The translations under genes and the position numbers were made by a program. This document shows positions 1 to 6,402 of a DNA stretch of 6,402 nucleotides, one piece after another. Each line of letters opens with the position of its first letter. The stretch's first letter is position 1. The stretch is from Bacteroidales bacterium (GTDB taxonomy: Bacteria > Bacteroidota > Bacteroidia > Bacteroidales > Dysgonomonadaceae): positions 1 through 6,402 of the forward strand of contig DUUR01000006.1 of the NCBI GenBank assembly GCA_012841425.1, read 5' to 3'. The notes under the pieces were generated by a model that made no database searches, had not been told where the DNA came from, and was given only the letters and a program-made list of their open reading frames with translations.

Positions 1-516
1 ATATTTAACTATGAGAATACTATAAAATTACTTAAAGTTATTCCTTCTACAAAAAAAGCATTAGTTATTGTGCGTGCAAATGTCTTGATTGGATATGACG
101 TAAATAAGTGTAAATGGGAAATTGATGAAGAGAAAAGAGTTATTAAATTGATAAGCTTTCCCAAACCAGAGATACTATCTTTAGAGACCGACTTCAACTA
201 CTATTATTTTGAAGATGATTTGTTTAATTTTATTAGTAGGAAAGATCTTCAAGAGATTCAGTATCTAGCAAAAGAACAAGTTAAGAAATCAGTACTACAA
301 AGCGATTTATTGAAGATTGCATCAGAACAGATGAAGCTCCTGCTTGGAGAGGTTACAACATTAAACAACTGGCAAATAGAGAATGTAGCTCTTATAGATG
401 ATTATAGCTATCCAAAAGAAGTAGAAGAAATAGATGAGCCGAAAGAATCAACTCATCTACTCAAAAAGATTAACCTACTTGATAAAGCAGCAAATCTTCT
501 TAAAATTAAAATTTGA
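1..516 (+). CDS. DUF4230 domain-containing protein, 5'-truncated by the window edge
   Basis: The frame is open from the first base to a TGA at 514-516, giving 171 residues. A GTG at 70 could be taken as a start, but the residues encoded before it (a lysine/leucine-rich stretch, then IPSTKKALVIV) continue smoothly into the domain, so the true start lies upstream. The pattern is that of DUF4230: a beta-rich segment with VIVRANVLIGYD, then a motif like 'LP-PEIL' (ISFPKPEIL, encoded at 151-177), an acidic and aromatic stretch with DFNYYYFEDD, and a C-terminal amphipathic helix rich in K, E and Q. Family members I know of are mostly from Bacteroidota, about 200 residues long, often with an N-terminal membrane anchor; that part would be outside this window. 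The last 50 residues are acidic, then lysine-rich, and look like a lineage-specific tail. The molecular function of the family is not established. The gene converges on tdh with 9 bases between stops. Confidence 0.8.
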   Translation: MFNYENTIKLLKVIPSTKKALVIVRANVLIGYDVNKCKWEIDEEKRVIKLISFPKPEILSLETDFNYYYFEDDLFNFISRKDLQEIQYLAKEQVKKSVLQSDLLKIASEQMKLLLGEVTTLNNWQIENVALIDDYSYPKEVEEIDEPKESTHLLKKINLLDKAANLLKIKI

Positions 517-525
517 TATAAGTTA

Positions 526-1557
526 TTATAAATCTTGCCAATCTAAAATCACTTTACCACACTGCCCCGTTTCCATAATATCAAAACCTTTTTGGAAATC
601 ATCAACACTAAAACGGTGCGAAATAATTGGTGTTAAATCAAGACCCGAAACCAACATCTGTTCCATTTGATACCAAGTTTCCCACATTTCACGTCCATAA
701 ATACCTTTAAGAGTAAGCGACTTAAATATAATTTTATCCCAATCTACTGTAGTGGAATTAGGGAGTATACCTAATAAAGAGATCTTTGAACCATTATACA
801 TATTTTCAACCATCTCTTTAAAACCTGCAGGAGACCCCGACATTTCAAGACCAACATCAAACCCTCTCATACCTAAATTCTTTACTGCCTGAGCAACAGT
901 TTCTCCTTTCGAGAGATTAACTGTTACAGTAGCTCCCATTCTCTTTGCAATATTGAGCCTATACTCACTAAAATCGCTAACCACAATATATCTAGCACCT
1001 GCAAATTTACATATTGCAGTAGCCATACTACCAATTAGCCCCACCCCTGTAATAAGCACATCTTCAGCAATTAGAGGAAATGAGAGGGCGGTATGTGTTG
1101 CATTGCCAAATGGGTCCATAATTGATACTATGTCATCGGGAATACGACTATCAACTTTTACTACGTTGGCAGCAGGCAATGATAGATACTCGGCAAAAGC
1201 GCCATCTCTGTTCACACCTATACCTATTGTATTTTCACAAACATGAAGTTTCCCTCTTCTGCAATTCCTACAATGCCCACAGGTAATATGACCTTCGCCC
1301 GTTACGCGCTCACCAACCTTAATGTTTTCAACACCGCTTCCAACATCAACAATCTCGCCAACATACTCATGACCAATGGTCATTGGGGTTTTAATTGTCC
1401 TTTGCGACCATTCATCCCATTTATAAATATGTAAGTCGGTACCACAAATAGACGTTTTCTTTATTTTAATTAAAACATCGTTCACTCCTATTGATGGAAT
1501 TGGTACTTCTTCCATCCAAAGCCCTTTTTCAGGTCTTAATTTTACTAATGCTTTCAT
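526..1557 (-). CDS. tdh: L-threonine 3-dehydrogenase, zinc-dependent (MDR family)
   Basis: This cytoplasmic enzyme oxidises L-threonine with NAD+ to 2-amino-3-ketobutyrate, the first step of threonine breakdown to glycine. The 343-residue protein is about the length of E. coli Tdh (341) and appears colinear with it. The catalytic zinc site is C38, H63 and E64 (in GHEY), with T40 and H43 forming the CGTDLH motif. H90, linked to substrate specificity in E. coli, is present. The structural zinc lobe has all four cysteines: C93, C96, C99 and C107. The Rossmann fold shows GVGLIG at 171-176 and D195 at the end of the second strand, which fits NAD rather than NADP. The C-terminal part ([13 protein letters not shown], then [13 protein letters not shown]) is typical of true Tdh rather than sorbitol or alcohol dehydrogenases. 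The ATG at 1555-1557 matches the family N-terminus. The gene follows kbl by 33 bases and ends in two in-frame TAA codons (523-528). Confidence 0.95.
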   Translation of the reverse strand: MKALVKLRPEKGLWMEEVPIPSIGVNDVLIKIKKTSICGTDLHIYKWDEWSQRTIKTPMTIGHEYVGEIVDVGSGVENIKVGERVTGEGHITCGHCRNCRRGKLHVCENTIGIGVNRDGAFAEYLSLPAANVVKVDSRIPDDIVSIMDPFGNATHTALSFPLIAEDVLITGVGLIGSMATAICKFAGARYIVVSDFSEYRLNIAKRMGATVTVNLSKGETVAQAVKNLGMRGFDVGLEMSGSPAGFKEMVENMYNGSKISLLGILPNSTTVDWDKIIFKSLTLKGIYGREMWETWYQMEQMLVSGLDLTPIISHRFSVDDFQKGFDIMETGQCGKVILDWQDL

Positions 1558-1590
1558 GTTTATCTAGCTTTTGGGTTCAATTAGACTCAA

Positions 1591-2778
1591 TCAAATAACT
1601 TTTAATTTTTTGCCCACTTTAATAAAAGCTTCAATAGCTTTATCAAGATGTTCGCGTTCGTGTCCTGCAGAAAGCTGAACTCTAATTCTCGCTTCATCTT
1701 TAGGCACCACTGGATAATAGAAGCCAGTTACATAAATTCCTTCTTTCAACAACTCCTCTGCATATTGTTGCGATAGTTTTGCATCATAAAGCATAACTGC
1801 ACAAATTGCCGACTGAGTAGGCTTAATATCAAATCCTGCCTCCTGCATTTTCGAAATAAAGTATTCTACATTTACATGCAACTTGTCTTGTAGCTCATTA
1901 GTCTCTTCAAGCATATTAAAAGCCTCAACCCCCGATGCAGCTACCATAGGTGGAATAGAGTTTGAAAACAGATATGGCCTTGAGCGTTGACGAAGCATAT
2001 CAATAATTTCTCTTCTTCCAGTTGTGAATCCTCCTATTGCACCTCCAAATGCTTTACCAAGCGTGCCTGTAATTACATCAACCTCTCCCAGCATGTTGTA
2101 AAGCTCAGACACACCTTTACCTTTATCACCTACTACACCAGCCGAATGACTTTCATCAACCATTACCAGAGCGTTATACTTCTTGGCAAGTTCCATTATT
2201 TTGTCTAATGGAGCTACATTGCCATCCATAGAAAAAACACCATCTGTAACAATTACTCTAAAACGCTGAGCCTGGGCTTCTTTAAGCTTCTCCTCTAAAT
2301 CATTTACGTCGGCATTGGCATATCTATATCTTTTTGCTTTACATAAACGCACCCCATCAATAATAGAAGCATGATTTAATGAATCTGATATTATTGCATC
2401 CTCATCTGTAAACAGAGGCTCAAAGAAACCACCATTTGCATCAAAGCAAGATGCATACAATATAGTATCTTCGGTACAAAAAAATCTGCTTATTGTATTC
2501 TCTAACTCTTTATGATAGTCTTGTGTACCACAAATAAAACGCACCGATGACATACCATACCCACGGTTATCAAGAGCATTCTTAGCAGCATTAATTAGTC
2601 GAGGATGATCAGAAAGACCTAGATAGTTATTTGCACAAAAATTTAAGACCTCTTGCCCTGTTTCTACTTTTATCTTTGCACTTTGTGGTGAAACAATAAT
2701 TCTTTCATTCTTGTACAACCCTGCTTCCTCAATGTTTTTCAATTCATTTTTTAAGTGTTCTTTAATATTCCCATACAT
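1591..2778 (-). CDS. kbl: Glycine C-acetyltransferase (2-amino-3-ketobutyrate CoA ligase)
   Basis: This PLP enzyme of the alpha-oxoamine synthase family cleaves 2-amino-3-ketobutyrate with CoA to glycine and acetyl-CoA, using the unstable product of Tdh. The 395-residue protein (E. coli Kbl has 398) shows the family motifs in order: FCANNYLGL (48-56), VRFICGTQDYHKELE (79-93), SCFDANGGFFE (110-120), SLNHASIIDG with the ring-stacking H136, VDESHSAG with D208 (pyridine nitrogen) and H211, and GTLGKAFGG with the Schiff-base lysine K242. The ending motif ARIRVQLSAGHE carries R364 and R366, one of which should bind the substrate carboxylate. Relatives in the same fold (serine palmitoyltransferase, BioF, HemA) are possible on fold alone. 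The very close agreement with Kbl motifs and the adjacent tdh make Kbl the clear choice. The ATG at 2776-2778 matches the usual family start; no Shine-Dalgarno sequence is visible before it, as is common in Bacteroidota. It is first of the kbl-tdh operon. Confidence 0.95.
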   Translation of the reverse strand: MYGNIKEHLKNELKNIEEAGLYKNERIIVSPQSAKIKVETGQEVLNFCANNYLGLSDHPRLINAAKNALDNRGYGMSSVRFICGTQDYHKELENTISRFFCTEDTILYASCFDANGGFFEPLFTDEDAIISDSLNHASIIDGVRLCKAKRYRYANADVNDLEEKLKEAQAQRFRVIVTDGVFSMDGNVAPLDKIMELAKKYNALVMVDESHSAGVVGDKGKGVSELYNMLGEVDVITGTLGKAFGGAIGGFTTGRREIIDMLRQRSRPYLFSNSIPPMVAASGVEAFNMLEETNELQDKLHVNVEYFISKMQEAGFDIKPTQSAICAVMLYDAKLSQQYAEELLKEGIYVTGFYYPVVPKDEARIRVQLSAGHEREHLDKAIEAFIKVGKKLKVI

Positions 2779-2828
2779 GTCATTATAATTTTAAAGTTGT
2801 TCTATTACGATAATAATAATAAGTTTCT

Positions 2829-2836
2829 CAAATGTA
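2829..2836 (-). promoter_or_regulatory. Candidate -7 element of a Bacteroidota-type promoter for kbl-tdh
   Basis: On the - strand the sequence TACATTTG is an exact match to the TAnnTTTG -7 consensus of the primary sigma factor in Bacteroides and relatives. It ends 50 bases before the kbl ATG, so a start site a few bases downstream would leave a leader of roughly 40-45 bases. No clear TTG or TTTG is seen at the usual -33 distance; that position falls at the edge of the repeat tract. The motif is short and AT-rich DNA produces it by chance, so only its location in the one sizeable intergenic gap supports it. Confidence 0.4.
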
Positions 2837-2861
2837 ATTAATAGGAAGTTATCTTTTGTCC

Positions 2862-2948
2862 TAATCCATTAATGATGTTGGTGCGTTAATCTAATAGTGA
2901 TGTTGGTGTGGTAATCCAATAACGATGTTGGCACTAATCGATTAATGA
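2862..2948. repeat. Degenerate 25-bp tandem repeat, three units plus a partial fourth, between rmuC and kbl
   Basis: Read on the + strand, three units lie head to tail: 2862-2886, 2887-2911 and 2912-2934. Each begins TAATC and has GATGTTGG at unit positions 13-20. Units 1 and 2 agree at 20 of 25 positions; units 1 and 3 agree at 19 of 23. A partial fourth unit (2935-2948, TAATCGATTAATGA) matches the start of unit 1 at 13 of 14 bases and lies inside the last codons and stop of rmuC. Unit 3 can form a weak 4-bp stem (CCAA/TTGG), but there is no U-tract, so it is not a convincing terminator. The tract ends about 25 bases upstream of the candidate kbl -7 element. It may be a decayed minisatellite or a row of protein-binding sites; the sequence does not decide between them. 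Confidence 0.7.
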
Positions 2949-4166
2949 AGAGGGGAGAGACTTTTTTGATTTCACTCCCAACTCTCGCAGTTTCTCTGCC
3001 TGCCCAATAAGATTACCCCTACCCGATTTTAATTGAGAATATGCATTATTATAGCTCCTTTTTGCTCTTTCAAGATGTGTGTCAATCTCCATAAGAGATG
3101 TTACAAAATTAACAAGCTTATCATACAATGCAGCACCCCTGTCTGCAATTTCTATAGCATTTCTGTTCTGATATTCTCTTTTCCACAAATCTGAGATTAG
3201 TTTAAGCGCAGCAATTAGGTTGGTGGGACTAATCAACAAAATCTTTTTATCATAAGCATACTGCCACAATTTCTCCTCATATTGCAGTGCTAGTAAATAT
3301 GCAGGTTCATTAGGAATAAACATCATCACAAAATCTAGCGTCTCGGCATAATCTTGATAACTCTTAGTGCTCAACTCGTCGATATGCTTTCTTACCGATC
3401 GTAGGTGATCACGTATAAACCCCTTCTGCTCTTCGGCATCGTTACTTCCAACATAATTAGCATACGCAGTTAGCGAAACCTTTGAATCGATTATCACATT
3501 CCTTTTGTCGGGATAAGCAATAATAACGTCTGGTTGCATTTTATTACCTTTATCATTAACCAGATAACCACCATCAACATCTTTTAAAAACTCCTGAACA
3601 AAATATTCCCTATCCTTTACCAGTCCCGACCCTTCTAAAATATTCTCAAGTATCATCTGCCCCCAATCACCCTGGATCTTAGAATTACCTTTAAGCGCCT
3701 GCGTAAGATTATTAGCCTCGCTACTAAGCTTATGGTTTAAGTCTCTAAGATTCTTTAGTTCAAGCCCAAGCGAAAACCGTTCACGCGACTCGCTCATATA
3801 AATTTCCTCCACCTTCTTACGAAACATATCTATGTTATCACCAAAAGGTCTCAATATCGAATCGAGGTTAACCCTATTAAGATTAGTAAACTTCTCGCTC
3901 TTCTCATCAAGTATTTTAGATGCAATATTTTCAAACTCAAGGTTCAGCTGTTTGTGAAGTCCTGCGATTTCATTTTTCCTAGCTTCTATACTTTCGTTTA
4001 ATTTTTCATTTGCAACTTTCAAATCACTTTTAAGTGAGTAATTCATTTCCAGCAAGTTGTTGTATTCAACTTTAGAAACCGACTTAGATTTTGTAAACAA
4101 TGAAGCAATAATCCAGGCTATAATACCACCAGCCACAAATGCAAAAACGATATAAATCTGGATCAT
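2934..4166 (-). CDS. rmuC: DNA recombination protein RmuC homologue
   Basis: RmuC proteins are nuclease-like, membrane-anchored proteins. In E. coli, loss of rmuC raises inversion between short inverted repeats; the biochemical activity is poorly defined. The 410-residue protein has one N-terminal membrane helix (about 3-24), then a long charged helical region (about 33-160) that is probably coiled coil. The conserved RmuC core follows: [17 protein letters not shown] (166-182), [10 protein letters not shown] with D213, and the PD-(D/E)XK-like IDSKVS with D227 and K229. [12 protein letters not shown] (283-294) and the SPTNLIAAL block (313-321) complete it. The acid and lysine expected of a PD-(D/E)XK-type active site are therefore kept. 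The C-terminus is a helical, basic tail. The ATG at 4164-4166 directly precedes the membrane helix. The gene lies 27 bases after ribBA, suggesting co-transcription, though no functional link to riboflavin is known. Its last codons overlap the partial fourth unit of the repeat tract. Confidence 0.92.
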   Translation of the reverse strand: MIQIYIVFAFVAGGIIAWIIASLFTKSKSVSKVEYNNLLEMNYSLKSDLKVANEKLNESIEARKNEIAGLHKQLNLEFENIASKILDEKSEKFTNLNRVNLDSILRPFGDNIDMFRKKVEEIYMSESRERFSLGLELKNLRDLNHKLSSEANNLTQALKGNSKIQGDWGQMILENILEGSGLVKDREYFVQEFLKDVDGGYLVNDKGNKMQPDVIIAYPDKRNVIIDSKVSLTAYANYVGSNDAEEQKGFIRDHLRSVRKHIDELSTKSYQDYAETLDFVMMFIPNEPAYLLALQYEEKLWQYAYDKKILLISPTNLIAALKLISDLWKREYQNRNAIEIADRGAALYDKLVNFVTSLMEIDTHLERAKRSYNNAYSQLKSGRGNLIGQAEKLRELGVKSKKSLPSSLID

Positions 4167-4193
4167 ATTATATTTCTGAATTATAATCTATTA

Positions 4194-5414
4194 CTACTTA
4201 ATATTTCTGAGTATATGTCCCATTTTTTTCTTCTTCGTCTCCATATAAAACTGGTTAAACTCATTAGGTAAAACCTCTAGTGGCACATTTTCTACAACGG
4301 TAAGCCCATATGACTCAAGCCCAATTCTCTTTTTAGGATTATTGGTCATTAAGCGCATTTTTTTAACCTCAAGACTCCTCAATATCTGGGCACCCACACC
4401 ATAATCTCTTTCATCAGCCTGATATCCAAGATGTATGTTGGCATCAACAGTATCAAGCCCCTGCTCCTGCAATTTATAAGCTTCGGCCTTAGCCATCAGT
4501 CCAATACCTCTACCCTCCTGATTAAGATAAACCAAAACCCCTTTACCCTCTTTTTCTATTAATTGAAGCGCTTTATGCAACTGTTCGCCACACTCACACC
4601 TCTTTGAACCAAAAATATCTCCAGTCATACACGAGGAGTGAACACGTAGTAAAACGGGCTCATCTTCTGCCCATTCACCTTTTATTAATGCAATGTGCTC
4701 TTGCCCGTTTGATTTTTGTAAGAAAGGAATCATTTTAAAATCACCATATTCAGTAGGAAGCTTAACCGCCTCACCTCTTTCAATAAGCGATTCGGTTTTG
4801 AGTCTATATTTAATTAGATCGGCAACAGATACAATCTTTAAATCGAATTTCTTTGCCATTTCGATAAGCTCAGGCAATCTGGCCATTGAGCCATCTTCAT
4901 TTTTGATCTCAGCAAGAGCACCAGCAGGATATAATCCAGCAAGACGCGCAAAATCAATAGTTGCCTCTGTATGACCCGCACGGCGCAATACACCTCTTGT
5001 CTGTGCTTTAAGAGGAAAGATATGCCCTGGGCGTCCAAAATCTTCTGGTGCAGTCTCGGTGCGAGTAAGTGCTAAAATTGTTTGAGCCCTGTCATAAGCC
5101 GAAATACCAGTAGTGCAGCCATGAGTTAGCAGATCGATAGAAACAGTAAAAGGAGTTGCATGAACCGAAGTATTGTTAGTCACCATCATGTGCAAGTCCA
5201 GTTCTTCTGCCCTCTCTTTAGTTACCGGAGCACATATAAGTCCCCTAGCATAAGTCTCCAAAAAATTAACCTTCTCGGGAGTTATACATTCAGCAGCGAT
5301 AATTAAATCGCCTTCATTCTCTCTATCTTCATCATCAACAACAATGATAAAGTTCCCTTTTCTGATTTCTTCAATAGCCTCTTCAATGCTATCCAATACT
5401 ATTTTTTCTTGCAT
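4194..5414 (-). CDS. ribBA: Bifunctional 3,4-dihydroxy-2-butanone 4-phosphate synthase / GTP cyclohydrolase II
   Basis: This cytoplasmic fusion enzyme supplies both precursors of riboflavin: the four-carbon unit from ribulose 5-phosphate (RibB half) and the pyrimidine from GTP (RibA half). It has 406 residues, a usual length for RibBA. The RibB half (about 1-205) shows the acidic loop [10 protein letters not shown] (27-36), [13 protein letters not shown] (98-110), RPGHIFPL (128-135) and RAGHTEA with H148. The RibA half (about 208-406) has the zinc ligands C262, C273 and C275 in [30 protein letters not shown] (297-306), and [12 protein letters not shown] with the proton acceptor D334 and nucleophile R336 (D126 and R128 in E. 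coli RibA). [10 protein letters not shown] is at 357-366. Both halves look active; some RibBA fusions have lost one activity, but nothing suggests that here. It begins 8 bases after the permease stop, leaving no room for an FMN riboswitch, so it is probably expressed from the permease's promoter or an internal one. Confidence 0.96.
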   Translation of the reverse strand: MQEKIVLDSIEEAIEEIRKGNFIIVVDDEDRENEGDLIIAAECITPEKVNFLETYARGLICAPVTKERAEELDLHMMVTNNTSVHATPFTVSIDLLTHGCTTGISAYDRAQTILALTRTETAPEDFGRPGHIFPLKAQTRGVLRRAGHTEATIDFARLAGLYPAGALAEIKNEDGSMARLPELIEMAKKFDLKIVSVADLIKYRLKTESLIERGEAVKLPTEYGDFKMIPFLQKSNGQEHIALIKGEWAEDEPVLLRVHSSCMTGDIFGSKRCECGEQLHKALQLIEKEGKGVLVYLNQEGRGIGLMAKAEAYKLQEQGLDTVDANIHLGYQADERDYGVGAQILRSLEVKKMRLMTNNPKKRIGLESYGLTVVENVPLEVLPNEFNQFYMETKKKKMGHILRNIK

Positions 5415-5422
5415 AATTCAAT

Positions 5423-6402
5423 TTAATTTTGTGCTGTTTTCAAAGCATCTGTTGCATATTTATTTTGCAACAAAGCATCTAGTTCTCCATTTAATCTCAC
5501 TGTAGTCTTAAGATCATTAATTATTCTCAGATCAAACGGAATAGACAATGCTCTTAAAATAATCCCTATCGGAAAAATATACATACTTAACCTTGCAAGT
5601 AAACTATCAGTCTTAAAGGGACGAACATTTTTAATTATAATTGGATACTCCTCAGCTTTCCTTAACACATCGTGATTTGATGAGTTAGACAACTGATTAA
5701 GTATATCTTCTAAATCTCTTTTAATAGTGTAAATTTCTTCGTCACTACTACTGTCAGTCCAATATTTTTTATATGAAATTGAACTATAATCTTTTATATA
5801 TGAATTTAACCTTTCAGTTAGATCACTCAATTTAGATGAAATCTCAGAATAATTGGGTTTATCTATAACAACACTCTTAAGTGAGTATCTTCTTTTCTCA
5901 CGAATAAAAAACAGTCTCTTAAAGAAGCTGGTATATGTATCTACATTCAATATTACCGAATCATTCATTGCCTTATACGTAAGGAATACACCAATGGGGA
6001 GTAGCACCAGTGCACTAAACCACATTCCAAACCAGTGCTCCCAAACACCATCTCTAGTCATTTTAAACCCCACATTATCTACTATATAGTAGATTATAAA
6101 TAGAATAACTGAAATTACAATTGGAGTACCCAAGCCACCTTTACGAACAATAGACCCTAGCGGTGCACCAATAAAGAAAAATATCAAGCAGGTAAATGGA
6201 ATTGTAAACTTTCTGTGCCACTCAACCCAGTGCCTGTTTATTGCTTTTTGTGTAGTTGTTTTATTTATTGATTTGAATAAAAACTCATTACTATTATTGT
6301 CGGCTTTCATATATGCATTCTGCATTATAGAAGACTGTTCGTGCAACTCCTTAGATTGAAATAGAGTATCGGGCGAAGGTACTAAAACATCTGAATTAAT
6401 AG
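5423..6402 (-). CDS. LptF/LptG (YjgP/YjgQ) family permease, 5'-truncated by the window edge
   Basis: These inner-membrane proteins form the transmembrane part of the Lpt exporter, which moves lipopolysaccharide out of the membrane with LptB ATPase. The frame stays open to the right edge, giving about 325 residues of the C-terminal part. A TTG at 6344-6346 is not a credible start because coding continues through it. The family signature WVEWHRKFTIPFTCLIFFFIGAPLG, in which a charged helix enters a membrane segment, is followed by RKGGLGTPI. Three membrane helices are visible (about 6149-6205, 6062-6130 and 5969-6037), matching the last three of six in the family. After them comes an unusually long tail of about 180 residues: basic, then helical and probably coiled coil, ending with a further hydrophobic stretch (about 5537-5599). 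E. coli LptF and LptG have no comparable tail. LptF and LptG cannot be told apart from this fragment, so no symbol is given. The gene lies 8 bases before ribBA. Confidence 0.88.
   Translation of the reverse strand, partial: INSDVLVPSPDTLFQSKELHEQSSIMQNAYMKADNNSNEFLFKSINKTTTQKAINRHWVEWHRKFTIPFTCLIFFFIGAPLGSIVRKGGLGTPIVISVILFIIYYIVDNVGFKMTRDGVWEHWFGMWFSALVLLPIGVFLTYKAMNDSVILNVDTYTSFFKRLFFIREKRRYSLKSVVIDKPNYSEISSKLSDLTERLNSYIKDYSSISYKKYWTDSSSDEEIYTIKRDLEDILNQLSNSSNHDVLRKAEEYPIIIKNVRPFKTDSLLARLSMYIFPIGIILRALSIPFDLRIINDLKTTVRLNGELDALLQNKYATDALKTAQN

Noticed and set aside
70..516. GTG at 70 as the start of the + strand gene
   Set aside because: The frame is open to base 1 and the residues before the GTG fit the DUF4230 domain, so the gene is cut by the window edge.
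517..530. TATAA-GTTA-TTATA inverted repeat as a bidirectional terminator
   Set aside because: The stem is five A-T pairs only, without GC content or a proper U-tract; it is expected by chance in such AT-rich sequence.
434..670. + strand open frame spanning the DUF4230/tdh junction
   Set aside because: It overlaps two well-supported genes in other frames and its protein has no recognisable pattern.
953..1434. Two + strand open frames opposite tdh
   Set aside because: They lie wholly antisense to a strongly supported gene, show no recognisable motifs and have no independent support; they are shadows of its codon pattern.
2809..2820. TAA/ATA trinucleotide run in the kbl leader
   Set aside because: About four units in AT-rich leader sequence; too short to call a functional microsatellite.
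2862..2934. Repeat tract as a short CRISPR array
   Set aside because: The units abut directly with no spacers, are degenerate, and there are no cas genes nearby.
4693..5038. Short open frames on both strands within ribBA
   Set aside because: ribBA is intact and motif-complete across this stretch; these are out-of-frame readings of it.

Overview
The window is an AT-rich stretch that looks like a chromosomal housekeeping region of a member of the Bacteroidota, most probably Bacteroidales-like. The reasons are a DUF4230 protein (a family found mainly in that phylum), an LptF/LptG-type permease placed directly before a fused ribBA gene, start codons without clear Shine-Dalgarno sequences, and a TAnnTTTG-type promoter element. 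No species can be named from the sequence alone.

Layout. Positions 1-516 (+ strand) hold the 3' part of a DUF4230-domain gene whose start lies outside the window. Everything else is on the - strand. In transcription order (right to left) it reads: an LptF/LptG-family permease, cut by the right window edge (5423-6402); ribBA (4194-5414); rmuC (2934-4166); a 155-bp intergenic region with a degenerate 25-bp tandem repeat and a candidate promoter; kbl (1591-2778); and tdh (526-1557). The DUF4230 gene and tdh converge with only 9 bases between their stop codons.

Function. Gaps of 8 and 27 bases suggest that the permease gene, ribBA and rmuC are co-transcribed. Their roles are unrelated: lipopolysaccharide export, the two entry reactions of riboflavin synthesis, and a nuclease-like recombination protein. 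kbl and tdh (33-base gap) form a complete two-step threonine catabolic operon. Tdh oxidises L-threonine to 2-amino-3-ketobutyrate, and Kbl cleaves that with CoA to glycine and acetyl-CoA. The three complete enzymes of known mechanism (Tdh, Kbl, RibBA) keep their recognisable catalytic and metal- or cofactor-binding residues.

There is no sign of mobile elements, CRISPR, RNA genes, phage genes or an undescribed multigene system. The least explained part is the repeat tract at 2862-2948, which runs into the last codons of rmuC and sits just upstream of the putative kbl promoter.
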